Shown here piece by piece: positions 30,255-41,452 of a stretch of 64,000 nucleotides of DNA; the first letter of the stretch is position 1; the number at the start of each line of letters is the position of its first letter. Position numbers and translations under genes: made by a program. Source of the DNA: Pasteurella multocida subsp. multocida OH4807 (GTDB lineage Bacteria; Pseudomonadota; Gammaproteobacteria; Enterobacterales; Pasteurellaceae); assembly GCA_000973525.1 (NCBI GenBank), contig CP004391.1:806001-870000 (forward strand), given 5' to 3'. Below the pieces are notes generated by a model. It worked only from the letters and a program-made list of their open reading frames with translations. It did no database searches and was not told the DNA's origin.

Positions 30255-32666
30255 TTAATTGACTGCACTTTTACGTGTACTGACACGGCTTTTACGTACA
30301 GTTTTGGCGTGAGTGATCGGGGAAAGCTTAACAAACTCCACTCCTGTTGGCGGATTCTCCAATGCAATCGTCAATACTTCATCAATGGTTTCAACGGCAT
30401 GAATGATCAAGTTATCCTTTGCATTATCTGGAATTTCCTCAAGATCTTTCACATTCTCTTTTGGAATAATCACCGTTTTGATTCCACCACGATGTGCGGC
30501 TAAAAGTTTCTCTTTCAAGCCACCAATTGGCAACACTTTACCACGTAAGGTAATCTCACCCGTCATGGCAACATCCGCTTTCACTGGGTTGCCCGTTAAA
30601 CATGATACTAACGCAGTACACATTGCGATACCCGCACTCGGACCATCTTTTGGCGTTGCCCCTTCAGGCACGTGAATGTGAATATCACGTTTTTCGTGGA
30701 AATCAGAAGCAATACCTAATTTTTCCGCTCTCGCACGCACCACTGTCATTGCCGCTTGGATCGATTCCTTCATCACATCACCCAATGAACCAGTATAAGT
30801 GAGTTTGCCTTTGCCTAATACAGACGCTGTTTCAATAGTGAGTAAATCGCCACCCACTTCTGTCCACGCAAGCCCCGTTACTTCACCTACGCGGTTTTGG
30901 GTATCTGCACGACCGAACTCAAAGCGTTTCACGCCTAAAAATTCTTGTAAATTCGCCGCATTGACTTTGATTGATTTTAATTTCTTATCAAGTAATAAGT
31001 TTTTCACGGCTTTACGGCAAATTTTTGAAATTTCACGCTCAAGGCTACGTACACCCGCTTCACGTGTGTAATAACGGATAATGTCTAAAATCGCACTTTC
31101 TTCGATCTCTAATTCACCTGTTTTTAAGCCGTTGCGTTCCATTTGTTTGGCTAATAAATGGCGAGTCGCAATATTCAGTTTTTCATCTTCGGTATAGCCT
31201 GACAGACGAATCACTTCCATACGGTCCAATAACGGTGCTGGAATACGCATTGAGTTTGAGGTTGCCACAAACATGACATCCGATAAATCGTAATCCACTT
31301 CTAAATAATGATCGTTAAATGTGGTGTTTTGTTCAGGATCAAGCACTTCTAATAAAGCCGATGCTGGATCACCACGCATATCCGAACTCATTTTGTCGAT
31401 TTCATCGAGCAAGAATAATGGGTTTTTCACGCCCACTTTTGCCATTTTTTGAATCAATTTACCTGGCAACGCACCAATGTAGGTTTTGCGGTGACCACGA
31501 ATTTCCGCTTCATCACGCACGCCACCTAGTGCCATACGCACATATTTACGCCCTGTTGCTTGTGCAATAGATTGACCAAGTGAGGTTTTTCCGACCCCTG
31601 GCGGTCCGACTAAACATAAAATTGGACCTTTAATTTGATTCAAACGCGTTTGCACGGCTAAATATTCTAAGATGCGTTCTTTCACGCGCTCTAAGCCGTA
31701 ATGATCCGCATCCAATACTTGCTGTGCTTTCGCCAAATCTTTTTTCACTTTCGTCCGTTTATTCCAAGGCACTTGTACCATCCAATCGATATAACTACGA
31801 ACGACAGTGGCTTCTGCAGACATCGGTGACATCATTTTCAATTTTTGCAATTCTGCTTCCGCTTTTTCTTTTGCTTCTGCAGGCATCTTCGCCTCTTCAA
31901 TTTTTTGACGAAGCTGTTCTATTTCATCAACGCTATCTGTCTCACCCAGTTCTTTTTGAATCGCTTTAATTTGCTCATTCAAATAATAGTCGCGCTGAGT
32001 TTTCTCCATTTGTTCTTTTACACGACCACGGATACGTTTCTCGACTTGTAATAAATCCGTTTCAGATTCCATTAAGCCAAGCAGATACTCAAAACGCGCA
32101 ACTACATTTGGAATTTCCAATACTTTTTGTTTGTGTTTCACTGCAACAGGCATATGCGCGGCTAAGGTGTCACTTAGACGATCAAATTCCTCAATGCGTT
32201 CTAAGGCAGAATGCACATCGGGTTGTACTTTTTTATTCAACTTTGCATATTTTTCAAATTCAGCCAATGTTGCTTGCTTCACTACAGCTAATTCTTTGTC
32301 ATCCCCAAATTCTGTTTCAATGGGTGTCACGTCAGCAACAAAAAACTCGCCATTATCTTCTAAATGATTAATCGTCGCGCGTTGTTGACCTTCCACTAAT
32401 ACTTTAACTGTACCATCTGGTAATTTGAGCAATTGAATGATATTCGCGACAGTGCCAACGCCGTACACGTCATCAACTGTCGGTTCTTCTAAATCGGCTT
32501 GCTTTTGCGAAACTAACAATAATTGTTTTCCCGTCTCCATCGCTTCATCAAGGCTACGAATGGATTTTGATCGACCAACAAATAATGGCATCACCATATA
32601 AGGAAAGACGACCACATCACGCAATGGTAACACTGGAATGGTTTGTTTCTGTTTTTTTGCGCTCAT
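30255..32666 (-). CDS. lon: ATP-dependent protease Lon
   Basis: Lon degrades misfolded and regulatory proteins. The 803-residue LonA has the N-terminal substrate domain, the AAA+ module with Walker A GPPGVGKTS (about residue 355) and Walker B PLFLLDEIDK, and the serine-lysine protease domain with the nucleophile in DGPSAGIAM. Start ATG 32666. A heat-shock-type promoter candidate lies 38-65 bp upstream. Neighbours clpX and clpP form a proteolysis block. Confidence 0.97.
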   Translation of the reverse strand: MSAKKQKQTIPVLPLRDVVVFPYMVMPLFVGRSKSIRSLDEAMETGKQLLLVSQKQADLEEPTVDDVYGVGTVANIIQLLKLPDGTVKVLVEGQQRATINHLEDNGEFFVADVTPIETEFGDDKELAVVKQATLAEFEKYAKLNKKVQPDVHSALERIEEFDRLSDTLAAHMPVAVKHKQKVLEIPNVVARFEYLLGLMESETDLLQVEKRIRGRVKEQMEKTQRDYYLNEQIKAIQKELGETDSVDEIEQLRQKIEEAKMPAEAKEKAEAELQKLKMMSPMSAEATVVRSYIDWMVQVPWNKRTKVKKDLAKAQQVLDADHYGLERVKERILEYLAVQTRLNQIKGPILCLVGPPGVGKTSLGQSIAQATGRKYVRMALGGVRDEAEIRGHRKTYIGALPGKLIQKMAKVGVKNPLFLLDEIDKMSSDMRGDPASALLEVLDPEQNTTFNDHYLEVDYDLSDVMFVATSNSMRIPAPLLDRMEVIRLSGYTEDEKLNIATRHLLAKQMERNGLKTGELEIEESAILDIIRYYTREAGVRSLEREISKICRKAVKNLLLDKKLKSIKVNAANLQEFLGVKRFEFGRADTQNRVGEVTGLAWTEVGGDLLTIETASVLGKGKLTYTGSLGDVMKESIQAAMTVVRARAEKLGIASDFHEKRDIHIHVPEGATPKDGPSAGIAMCTALVSCLTGNPVKADVAMTGEITLRGKVLPIGGLKEKLLAAHRGGIKTVIIPKENVKDLEEIPDNAKDNLIIHAVETIDEVLTIALENPPTGVEFVKLSPITHAKTVRKSRVSTRKSAVN

Positions 32667-32703
32667 TCCGAACTCTCTTAGTTAAATTAGGATAGTTTGC
32701 CTA

Positions 32704-32731
32704 ATATGAGGGTAATTTTTAATAAATCAAG
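32704..32731 (-). promoter_or_regulatory. Candidate sigma-32 promoter of lon
   Basis: On the minus strand CTTGATT (32731-32725), a 12-base spacer and CCCTCATAT (32712-32704) resemble the heat-shock consensus CTTGAAA / CCCCATnT. lon is a classic sigma-32 target, which supports the call. Confidence 0.5.
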
Positions 32732-32742
32732 CTTAAAAACAA

Positions 32743-32767
32743 AAGTGCGGTAAAATTCACCGCACTT
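32743..32767. repeat. Inverted pair of uptake signals between clpX and lon
   Basis: AAGTGCGGT and ACCGCACTT face each other across seven bases, forming a 9-bp stem between clpX and lon. May act as terminator for clpX as well as a DNA uptake signal. Confidence 0.65.
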
Positions 32768-32782
32768 GCATTCTTTTATTGA

Positions 32783-34024
32783 TTACTTTTGATATTCTAA
32801 TGTTGGCGGTTGTTTCTCGGTTATCGCCCTTTCTTCTACAATCACTTTACGCAGATTTTCTAAAGAAGGAAGATCATACATTGTATCCAGCAAGGTTGCT
32901 TCAACAATTGAGCGTAATCCCCTTGCGCCTGTTTTACGTTCTAGTGCTTTTTTCGCCATCGCCGTTAATGCTTCAGGCGTAAACTCAAGCTCAACATCTT
33001 CTAAACCAAATAAAGCCTGATATTGTTTAATTAACGCATTTTTAGGTTCAGTCAGAATTTTCACTAACGCGGCTTCATCTAATTCTGCAAGGGGTGCAAC
33101 AACGGGTAAACGCCCGATAAACTCGGGGATTAAACCAAATTTCATTAAGTCATCTGGCTCAACTTGCTCGAATAATTGGCTTAAAGTTGCTTTGTCTTGT
33201 TTACTCTTTACTTCTGCACTGAAACCAATGCCTGAACCGACGTGAACACGTTTTTCAATCACTTTATCTAAGCCTGCAAACGCACCACCACAAATAAAGA
33301 GGATTTTTGACGTATCCACACGTAACATTTCTTGTTGTGGATGCTTGCGCCCCCCTTGTGGAGGAATTGATGCCACAGTGCCTTCAATTAATTTTAATAA
33401 CGCTTGTTGCACCCCTTCACCAGATACATCACGTGTAATAGAAGGATTTTCAGATTTACGTGTAATCTTATCAATTTCATCAATATAAATGATACCTTGT
33501 TCTGCACGAGCCACATCATAATCGCAATTCTGAACCAATTTTTGCAACACATTTTCGACATCTTCCCCAACATAACCTGCTTCAGTTAATGTTGTGGCAT
33601 CTGCCATCGCAAAAGGGACGTTCAGCATACGCGCCATAGTTTCTGCCAGTAAGGTTTTACCACTTCCAGTCGGACCAATTAATAAGATATTACTTTTTCC
33701 TAATTCTACATCCGTAATCTGCTTATCTGAACGCAAGCGCTTATAATGGTTATACACCGCAACAGATAACACTTTCTTAGCATAATCTTGCCCAATAACA
33801 TAATCGTCTAGATGTGCACGAATTTCATGCGGGGTGGGCAATTTTTGCTCCTCTTGTGGCTCAACTTCTGTCGTTTCTGACTCATCATCAGATAACAGCA
33901 TGTGATGACACATTTCGATACACTCATTACAAATGTAACCACCAGATGTCCCAGCAATAATTTTACTTACCTTGCTTTGTTCTTTACCACAAAAAGAGCA
34001 ATGTAATTCTGTATCTTTTTCCAT
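32783..34024 (-). CDS. clpX: ATP-dependent Clp protease ATP-binding subunit ClpX
   Basis: ClpX unfolds substrates for ClpP. The 413-residue protein has the N-terminal C4 zinc finger (CSFCGK ... CNECIEMC), Walker A GPTGSGKT, Walker [10 protein letters not shown] and the ClpP-docking IGF tripeptide in [12 protein letters not shown] 34024 is chosen over an upstream TTG (34036) because TTGGAA, seven bases ahead, is the only ribosome-site-like sequence. It is 17 bp downstream of clpP. Confidence 0.96.
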   Translation of the reverse strand: MEKDTELHCSFCGKEQSKVSKIIAGTSGGYICNECIEMCHHMLLSDDESETTEVEPQEEQKLPTPHEIRAHLDDYVIGQDYAKKVLSVAVYNHYKRLRSDKQITDVELGKSNILLIGPTGSGKTLLAETMARMLNVPFAMADATTLTEAGYVGEDVENVLQKLVQNCDYDVARAEQGIIYIDEIDKITRKSENPSITRDVSGEGVQQALLKLIEGTVASIPPQGGRKHPQQEMLRVDTSKILFICGGAFAGLDKVIEKRVHVGSGIGFSAEVKSKQDKATLSQLFEQVEPDDLMKFGLIPEFIGRLPVVAPLAELDEAALVKILTEPKNALIKQYQALFGLEDVELEFTPEALTAMAKKALERKTGARGLRSIVEATLLDTMYDLPSLENLRKVIVEERAITEKQPPTLEYQK

Positions 34025-34041
34025 TTTATATTCCAAATTCT

Positions 34042-34623
34042 TTATCGTTTTTCTAACACTTGGTCCACCAGACCGTATGCTCTTGCTTCTTCTGCTGACA
34101 TGAAGTTATCACGATCCGTATCACGCTCAATACGCTCAATCGTTTGACCAGTATGAAATGCTAAACGTTCATTTAAAGTTTGTTTGATTTTTAAAATCTC
34201 TTGTGCATGAATTTGAATATCAGACGCTTGACCACGGAAACCACCTAACGGTTGGTGAATCATCACACGTGCATTTGGTAATGCAATACGTTTTCCCGCT
34301 GTGCCGCCCGCTAATAAAAATGCACCCATTGAGCAAGCTTGACCTGCGCAAAGCGTGCGAATATCTGGCTTAACAAACTGCATCGTATCATAAATCGCCA
34401 TCCCCGCGGTGACAGAACCACCTGGAGAATTAATATAAATATTAATGTCTTTTTCTGGATCTTCTGATTCTAAAAATAACAACTGAGCCACGATCAAATT
34501 CGCCATACGGTCTTCTACTTCGCCACTCAAGAAAATCACGCGCTCTTTTAATAAACGTGAATAAATATCATAAGAACGCTCACCTCTTGAGGTTTGCTCA
34601 ACAACCATAGGAATTACACTCAT
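34042..34623 (-). CDS. clpP: ATP-dependent Clp protease proteolytic subunit ClpP
   Basis: The 193-residue serine protease forms a tetradecameric barrel that partners ClpX. The nucleophile serine lies in [12 protein letters not shown] and the catalytic histidine in [11 protein letters not shown] 34623 ([11 protein letters not shown]) is preferred over TTG 34638; GAGGT lies about five bases ahead of the ATG. Lies between tig and clpX in the conserved order tig-clpP-clpX-lon. Confidence 0.97.
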   Translation of the reverse strand: MSVIPMVVEQTSRGERSYDIYSRLLKERVIFLSGEVEDRMANLIVAQLLFLESEDPEKDINIYINSPGGSVTAGMAIYDTMQFVKPDIRTLCAGQACSMGAFLLAGGTAGKRIALPNARVMIHQPLGGFRGQASDIQIHAQEILKIKQTLNERLAFHTGQTIERIERDTDRDNFMSAEEARAYGLVDQVLEKR

Positions 34624-34724
34624 ATCTACCTCTGTCAATCCAATTTAATAAAATGAAAGCATTCGGTTATTCTACCTGAAAATTCACATTTTTCTAACTT
34701 GAATATTCCTTACAACAATAAAAA

Positions 34725-34759
34725 AGTGCGGTCAAAATGCTTAACATTCTGACCGCACT
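34725..34759. repeat. Hairpin with uptake signals between tig and clpP
   Basis: AGTGCGGTCA and TGACCGCACT form a perfect 10-bp stem across about 15 bases. It lies between the tig stop and clpP, where it can separate the two transcripts. Only one arm carries the full 9-base uptake core. Confidence 0.6.
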
Positions 34760-34792
34760 GAAAGTAAACCAATGCGTTAAAACAATAATAAA

Positions 34793-36091
34793 TTACGCTT
34801 GTGGATTCATGATTTCATCAAAAGACGCCGCTTTTTCTGTCACTTGCGCTTTCGCAAGAATCGCATCAACAGCTTGTTCTTCCAACACAACATTACGAAT
34901 ATTATTCATCAACTCTTTGTTTTTGCTGTAATATTCAATCACTTCTGCTGGTTGTTCATAAGCCGATGCAATTTCTTCGATCATGGTTTTCGCACGTGCA
35001 TCATCTGCTTTTAGTTCATTAGATGCAATGACTTCTGCTAATAATAAACCAACTTGAACACGGCGTTTTGCTTGTTCTTCAAATAACTCACGTGGCAATT
35101 GTGCTGCTTGCTGAGTGTTACCACCGAAACGTTGAGCCGCTTGACCACGTAATACTTCGATTTCTTGTTCTACTGCTGATGCTGGTACGTCAATTTCATT
35201 TTGCGCTAATAAACCGTCAATGACTTGACCTTTTACTTTTGCAGTTAACGCATTTTTCAATTCACGTTGCATGTTTTTACGAATTTCGTTACGTAAATCC
35301 TCTACAGTTTTGGTGTTTGGACCAAATTTAGCAACAAACTCATCTGTTAATTCTGGTAACACCATGACTTCAACTTTTTTCAAGCTGATTGCAAATTTCG
35401 CCGCTTTGCCTTTTAAGTTTTCAGCGTGATAGTCTTCTGGGAAAGTCACGTTGATATCAAATTGTTCACCTGCTTTGTGACCCACGATACCGTCTTCGAA
35501 ACCCGGGATCATGCGACCTTGACCCATAAATAATGTGAAGTCTTCTGCTTTACCACCTTCAAATTCTTCACCATCAACAGAACCGACAAAGTCGATCACA
35601 ACGCGATCTTCTGCTTTTGCCGCTTCGGTGCTTTCAGCCCAAGTCGCTTGTTGTTTACGTAATACCTCGATCATTTTTTCGATGTCAGCATCTGTGATTT
35701 CAACAACAGGTTTCTCAACTTTGATTTGATCTAAACCTTTTAACTCCACTTCTGGATAGACTTCAAACGTTGCAGTGAAAACTAAATCTTTACCTGCTTC
35801 AAATTGTTCAACTGCGAAAGACGGACGACCTGCAAGATTAACTTTTTGCTCAATCATCACGTTGAAGAAATGGCTTTGTAATAATTCGCCTAATACATCG
35901 TGACGAACTGATGGTCCAAAACGTTTTTCAATAATGTGCGGTGGCACTTTACCTTTGCGGAAACCGTCAACGCGTGCTGTTTTTGCAACACGTTTTAATT
36001 CTTCACGTACTGCACCTTCAACAGTGTCAGATGGAACGGTGATTTGAACACGACGCTCAAGACCTTGAGTTGTTTCAATAGTAAATGACAT
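34793..36091 (-). CDS. tig: Trigger factor
   Basis: Trigger factor is the ribosome-bound chaperone and prolyl isomerase. The 432-residue protein has the ribosome-docking signature [12 protein letters not shown] (about residue 42), a central FKBP domain ([20 protein letters not shown]) and the helical C-terminal chaperone domain. Start ATG 36091. Confidence 0.97.
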   Translation of the reverse strand: MSFTIETTQGLERRVQITVPSDTVEGAVREELKRVAKTARVDGFRKGKVPPHIIEKRFGPSVRHDVLGELLQSHFFNVMIEQKVNLAGRPSFAVEQFEAGKDLVFTATFEVYPEVELKGLDQIKVEKPVVEITDADIEKMIEVLRKQQATWAESTEAAKAEDRVVIDFVGSVDGEEFEGGKAEDFTLFMGQGRMIPGFEDGIVGHKAGEQFDINVTFPEDYHAENLKGKAAKFAISLKKVEVMVLPELTDEFVAKFGPNTKTVEDLRNEIRKNMQRELKNALTAKVKGQVIDGLLAQNEIDVPASAVEQEIEVLRGQAAQRFGGNTQQAAQLPRELFEEQAKRRVQVGLLLAEVIASNELKADDARAKTMIEEIASAYEQPAEVIEYYSKNKELMNNIRNVVLEEQAVDAILAKAQVTEKAASFDEIMNPQA

Positions 36092-36258
36092 TATATTACC
36101 TCAAAATGAATTTGCACTCGGCGAACGCACACACCGAACACGTTAGTAAAAATTAAAGTTAAAAATAACCGACGAATTATAACGAGATAAAAGACATCAG
36201 TCGAGAAAATGCAAAATAAAAACGCATATTTGTGCATTTTTTAATCTAAAAGAACAAA

Positions 36259-36293
36259 AAAGGAAAACTCGATTTCTTGAGTTTTCCTTTTTT
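36259..36293. terminator. Bidirectional terminator between tig and the LysM gene
   Basis: AAGGAAAACTC pairs perfectly with GAGTTTTCCTT (11 bp) with an eight-base loop and T tracts on both strands. It lies after the LysM gene stop on the minus strand. Confidence 0.85.
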
Positions 36294-36311
36294 TCAACGA
36301 ATACGGTTCAA

Positions 36312-36755
36312 TTACAGCACTTTTGGTAAACGAATTTTCTGTCCTGGGAAAATTTTATCCGCATCTTTGATCACTTCTTTATTCGCCGCGACGATAGCCG
36401 TATATTTTGTCCCATTACCATAGGTTTTTTCAGCGATTTTCCAAAGTGTGTCACCTTTTTGAATGACATAGAACTCATCATCACCTGCAAGGCTTTCACC
36501 GTTTTTGATCACCACTTTATCTACGTTTACAGAAGTGATGCCTTCAACGTTACCCACCATTAACACCGCTTTTTCTAAGGCACTGGCTGATTCTGCTGTC
36601 CCTTCAATAAAAGCAACGCCCTCTTCTACTTTCACGACTACATTTTCAAGACCTGGATTGTCCTCGTGAATGTGTTTGGTTACGGCTTCTGCCGCATCTT
36701 CTGCTTTAGAAAAAAGTTTACGACCAATTTCACTGACAAAATCAAATAATCCCAT
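36312..36755 (-). CDS. kbp: BON-LysM domain protein (Kbp/YgaU-like)
   Basis: A 147-residue protein without a clear signal peptide. Residues about 25-85 form a BON domain (VVVKVEEGVAFIEGTAES) and residues about 97-145 a LysM domain (FYVIQKGDTLWKIAEKTYG). E. coli YgaU/Kbp, of nearly the same length (149), is a cytoplasmic potassium-binding protein; the same role is inferred. Stand-alone gene with its own terminator. Confidence 0.88.
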   Translation of the reverse strand: MGLFDFVSEIGRKLFSKAEDAAEAVTKHIHEDNPGLENVVVKVEEGVAFIEGTAESASALEKAVLMVGNVEGITSVNVDKVVIKNGESLAGDDEFYVIQKGDTLWKIAEKTYGNGTKYTAIVAANKEVIKDADKIFPGQKIRLPKVL

Positions 36756-36929
36756 AGTAAGTTCCTTTTGTTATTAAAAAATCTTTTCCACCTTAACCAA
36801 ATCACCGCGCGAAGTCTATTAATAAGATGAATATTTACACTACTTGAAAATTCTTTCTTAAATTTGACCGCACTTTAAGCAACTTACGTTAGAATGTGTT
36901 TTTCAAACAAAGTAATCAAGGGTGTAAAG

Positions 36930-37760
36930 ATGCGTTGGCGTGGTCGTAGAGAAAGTACAAATGTTGAGGATCGTCGTTCAAGTGGCAGTAACGTGAGAGG
37001 CGGTAAAAAAACAGGTATTTTAGGGCTGATTATTTTGTTAATTGGAGCTTATTATGGTGTCGATTTATCTGGCTTAGTCGGCACGCCCGATTTTAGTGCC
37101 CAGCAATCTCGAACGCTCAATTCACAAGAAGAAAATGAGCTAAATCGTTTATCACGCGTAGTATTAGCGGATACAGAAACCGTGTGGGGAAATTATTTTC
37201 TTCGCCAGAATCGGCATTACCAAGCACCTGTTATGGTGTTATACCAAGGTGCCACACATACTGCCTGTGGAACAGGGCAATCTGCAATGGGGCCTTTTTA
37301 TTGTCCAAATGACAACAAAGTTTATCTTGATTTATCGTTCTACCACGATATGAAAACGCAATTAGGCGCAGGGGGCGAAGCCGCATTTGCTTACGTCATT
37401 GCACATGAAGTAGGGCACCATATTCAAAACCAGCTTGGTATCCTTTCTCAAGTCAATCGCTTACGTCAACAAAGCCATCAGACGGAAGCAAATCGTTTAT
37501 CGGTAAAATTAGAATTACAAGCAGATTGTTTTGCTGGCGTTTGGGCACACCAAGCCTCAAAAACAGGTCTTTTTGAAACAGGTGATATAGAACGTGCCTT
37601 TCTTGCAGCAGAAGCTGTCGGCGATGATCGCTTACAAAAGCGTAGCCAAGGCTATGTCGTGCCTGACAGCTTTACTCATGGCACGTCAGCTCAACGTTTA
37701 CAATGGTTTAAAGTTGGGTTAAATACAGGTGATCCTAACCAGTGCCATACCTTTCAATAA
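36930..37760 (+). CDS. ypfJ: Neutral zinc metallopeptidase family protein (YpfJ-like)
   Basis: A 276-residue membrane-anchored protein with a basic N-terminus, one transmembrane segment (GILGLIILLIGAYYGVDLSG) and an extracytoplasmic metalloprotease-like domain with the zinc motif HEVGHH (about residue 155) and a later glutamate region ELQADCFAG. ATG 36930 is chosen, preceded by AAGGGTG; the frame is open upstream without a ribosome site. An uptake signal lies upstream (about 36870). Substrate is unknown. Confidence 0.88.
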   Translation: MRWRGRRESTNVEDRRSSGSNVRGGKKTGILGLIILLIGAYYGVDLSGLVGTPDFSAQQSRTLNSQEENELNRLSRVVLADTETVWGNYFLRQNRHYQAPVMVLYQGATHTACGTGQSAMGPFYCPNDNKVYLDLSFYHDMKTQLGAGGEAAFAYVIAHEVGHHIQNQLGILSQVNRLRQQSHQTEANRLSVKLELQADCFAGVWAHQASKTGLFETGDIERAFLAAEAVGDDRLQKRSQGYVVPDSFTHGTSAQRLQWFKVGLNTGDPNQCHTFQ

Positions 37761-37996
37761 GATCGTCCATTTGCGGCTATTTGCATACAAGAAGATTCGA
37801 TATTGTGCGCATGAAAAAATGAGGTTCTTTACAAAGAAATATTTTATCTTTAATCCGCCATAAAATAGACGTAAAAAAACATCAATCCACCAGTTAAATT
37901 AGAATAAAAAACCAATAATCAAAACAAATTTAATATTTATAACTTTAAAACAGATAAAAACAACACAGATAAAAAGATTAAACACTGAAATTTTAT
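37761..37996. other. AT-rich intergenic stretch upstream of the leu promoter
   Basis: No credible gene is seen in these 236 bases. The stretch is strongly AT-rich, with runs such as AAAACAAATTTAATATTTATAAC, which could include binding sites for Lrp/LeuO-type regulators, but no specific operator is recognised. Confidence 0.4.
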
Positions 37997-38024
37997 TTGA
38001 CAGCTTATTTTTTATCAGTAAGAT
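37997..38024 (+). promoter_or_regulatory. Candidate promoter of the leu operon
   Basis: TTGACA (37997-38002), a 16-base spacer and TAAGAT (38019-38024). The -35 box is perfect and the -10 box matches four of six. Transcription would start near 38031, leaving a leader of about 215 bases with leader peptide and terminator before leuA. Confidence 0.65.
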
Positions 38025-38059
38025 GAAAAACATCTCATTTTAAATAACGATGTCATTTT

Positions 38060-38119
38060 ATGTTTAATATTATTTCTTTATCACTCAACTTACGCCTCTC
38101 ACACTCGCTGTGCGGTTAA
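38060..38119 (+). CDS. leuL: leu operon leader peptide
   Basis: A 19-codon reading frame MFNIISLSLNLRLSHSLCG with five leucine codons (TTA, CTC, TTA, CTC, CTG) in eleven positions and two isoleucine codons. It lies between the leu promoter and an intrinsic terminator, the arrangement of attenuation leader peptides. The ribosome site is weak (no clear AGGAG). Stalling on leucine codons would leave the peptide's 3' end free to form the antiterminator; translation to the stop would cover it. Read by hand; not similar to the enterobacterial LeuL sequence, as expected for leader peptides. Confidence 0.75.
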   Translation: MFNIISLSLNLRLSHSLCG

Positions 38120-38184
38120 GTTGTGGATAAAAAAGAGTAAAAAATCCAGTTAATTTAACCCGCACTCACTAGGCGGGTTTTTTT
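38110..38184 (+). terminator. leu attenuator: antiterminator and intrinsic terminator
   Basis: Terminator: AACCCGC (38157-38163) pairs with GCGGGTT (38173-38179), followed by a run of T to 38184. Antiterminator: GTGCGGTTAA (38110-38119), the last codons of the leader peptide, pairs with TTAACCCGCAC (38155-38165) with a single bulged C, which would destroy the terminator's left arm. leuA starts 60 bp further on. Confidence 0.8.
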
Positions 38185-38244
38185 ATACAAATTTTCTAAA
38201 AATACACCGCACTTTAGTCAAAAAATAAAAGCAAGGACAACACT

Positions 38245-39804
38245 ATGGCAAAAAACAACATCATCATTTTTGACACCACATTGCGTGACGGCGAGCAAGC
38301 CTTAAAAGCCAGTTTAACAGTAAAAGAAAAATTACAAATTGCATTGGCTTTAGAACGTTTAGGCGTTGATGTAATGGAAGTGGGCTTTCCCGTTTCTTCT
38401 GCGGGGGATTTTGAATCCGTGCAAACCATCGCTCGCCACATCAAAAACAGTCGCGTTTGTGCGTTATCTCGTGCAGTGGATAAAGATATTGATGCCGCAG
38501 CCGAAGCCTTAAAAGTGGCAGAAGCCTTCCGTATTCATACTTTCATTGCCACTTCAGCCTTACACGTCGAAGCAAAATTACGCCGCACTTTTGATGATGT
38601 GGTTGAGATGGCGATCCACGCTGTGAAACGCGCAAGAAATTATACAAATGATGTGGAATTTTCTTGCGAAGATGCGGGGCGCACAGGCATTGATAATATT
38701 TGTCGCATTGTGGAAGCAGCAATCAATGCGGGGGCGACGATAATCAATATTCCAGATACCGTAGGTTACACTTTACCAACTCAATTTGGCGACATTATCC
38801 ACAACGTGATGAACCGGGTGCCAAACATCGACAAAGCGGTGATTTCTGTGCATTGCCACAATGATTTAGGTATGGCGACCGCCAACTCATTAACTGCCGT
38901 GCAATATGGAGCAAGACAAATTGAATGTACCATCAACGGTATCGGTGAACGTGCGGGCAATACCGCTTTGGAAGAAGTGGTGATGGCAATCAAAACACGC
39001 CAAGATATGTTCAAAGGTTTAGACACTCGCATTAACACACAAGAAATTCATCGCGTCAGCCAAATGGTCAGCCAGTTATGTAATATGCCAATTCAGCCAA
39101 ACAAAGCCATTGTCGGTTCTAACGCATTCGCCCACTCGTCTGGTATCCACCAAGATGGAATGGTAAAACATAAAAACACCTACGAAATTATGTCACCAGA
39201 AACCATTGGTTTGAAAAAAGAAAAATTAAATTTAACCGCACGTTCTGGCAGAGCGGCTGTACGAAATCATATGCAAGAAATGGGCTACCAAGATCACGAT
39301 TATGATTTAGATAAATTATATGATGCATTCTTGAAATTAGCGGATAAAAAAGGTCAAGTGTTTGATTATGACTTAGAAGCCCTTGCCTTTATTGATATGC
39401 AACAAGGCGATGAAGATCGTTTAACTTTAGACGTGATCACTTCACAATGTATCAGCCACTTACCTGCCTCTGCCTTTGTGCAAGTGGAATTAGACGGCAA
39501 GAAAGTGAGCCAAGTTTCAAGCGGTGGTAATGGCCCTGTTGATGCGGTTTACAATGCAATTTTAGCCATTACAGGTTTAGACGTGAAAATGTTGAACTAT
39601 AACTTAACCGCAAAAGGCGAAGGCGCTGAAGCCTTGGGGCAAGTAGATATCGTTGTCGAACACGACGGCAGACGTTTCCACGGCGTAGGTTTAGCCACTG
39701 ATATCGTGGAATCCTCCGCCAGAGCATTAATCCACGCCATCAATGCGATCTACCGCTCACAAAAAGTCGCAGATTTAAAATTACATAAAATTACAGGTGT
39801 ATAA
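38245..39804 (+). CDS. leuA: 2-isopropylmalate synthase
   Basis: LeuA condenses acetyl-CoA with 2-ketoisovalerate, the first committed leucine step, and is feedback-inhibited by leucine. The 519-residue protein has the catalytic [13 protein letters not shown] start (residues 8-20), the metal motif [11 protein letters not shown], the NGIGERAGN loop and a C-terminal regulatory LeuA dimer domain (from about 390). Start ATG 38245 follows AAGGA. First structural gene of leuABCD. Confidence 0.97.
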   Translation: MAKNNIIIFDTTLRDGEQALKASLTVKEKLQIALALERLGVDVMEVGFPVSSAGDFESVQTIARHIKNSRVCALSRAVDKDIDAAAEALKVAEAFRIHTFIATSALHVEAKLRRTFDDVVEMAIHAVKRARNYTNDVEFSCEDAGRTGIDNICRIVEAAINAGATIINIPDTVGYTLPTQFGDIIHNVMNRVPNIDKAVISVHCHNDLGMATANSLTAVQYGARQIECTINGIGERAGNTALEEVVMAIKTRQDMFKGLDTRINTQEIHRVSQMVSQLCNMPIQPNKAIVGSNAFAHSSGIHQDGMVKHKNTYEIMSPETIGLKKEKLNLTARSGRAAVRNHMQEMGYQDHDYDLDKLYDAFLKLADKKGQVFDYDLEALAFIDMQQGDEDRLTLDVITSQCISHLPASAFVQVELDGKKVSQVSSGGNGPVDAVYNAILAITGLDVKMLNYNLTAKGEGAEALGQVDIVVEHDGRRFHGVGLATDIVESSARALIHAINAIYRSQKVADLKLHKITGV

Positions 39805-39854
39805 AACTTTTCCAAAACGTACCGCACTTTTCAGCTTACAAATAGGCAGTTTAT

Positions 39855-40018
39855 CCCCGTGTAAACTGCCCGAGTGGAAAAGAAATTTTTAGAAAAATAA
39901 GGTTGCATAGCGAAGCGAAGACAACTTATTTTGCGTAAAGAAAATTTCTTTGGAATGAGGAAATGCAGTTTAGTCGGGGGGTATTTTTTGCTACTTTTTT
40001 GTACAAGCAAAAAAGTAG
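39855..40018. repeat. leu intergenic structured repeat, copy 1 (leuA-leuB)
   Basis: First of three related elements. Outer arms CCCCGTGTAAACTGC (39855) and GCAGTTTAGTCGGGG pair with two mismatches. Inside, AAAGAAATTT pairs with AAATTTCTTT and AAAATAAGGTTG with CAACTTATTTT. A second hairpin CTACTTTTTTG / CAAAAAAGTAG follows (39991-40018). The element ends 75 bp before leuB. A minus-strand open frame across it is judged spurious. Confidence 0.85.
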
Positions 40019-40072
40019 AAAGAGATGGCGACGCAAAGAAAAGTAACAACACTGAAAAATTAAATTAATTAA

Positions 40073-41173
<1,101 letters not shown>

Positions 41174-41223
41174 AACTTTTAGAAAAACCACCGCACTTTT
41201 TAATAAAGAATAGAAATTTTATT

Positions 41224-41387
41224 CCCCGTGTAAACTGCCCGAGAGCAGTGGGGATTTTTAGGAAAATAAGGTTGCGTAGCAAAGCGAAGACAACTTATTT
41301 TACGTAAAGAAAATCCACACGGAAAGAGGACAAGCAGTTTAGTCGGGGTGTGTTTTTTGCTCCTTTTTTGCACAACCAAAAAAGGAG
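41224..41387. repeat. leu intergenic structured repeat, copy 2 (leuB-leuC)
   Basis: Same architecture as copy 1, 66 bp before leuC. The second stem is changed on both sides (GTGGGGATTTT / AAAATCCACAC instead of AAAGAAATTT / AAATTTCTTT). The end hairpin is CTCCTTTTTTG / CAAAAAAGGAG style (41360-41387), with the A-T pair of copy 1 replaced by C-G. Paired changes indicate that the fold, not the primary sequence, is kept. Confidence 0.85.
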
Positions 41388-41452
41388 AAAGAATCCCAGA
41401 GAAATTGATAAAAAATAAAATGATTAAAATCTAAATTAATTAGGAAAACACA

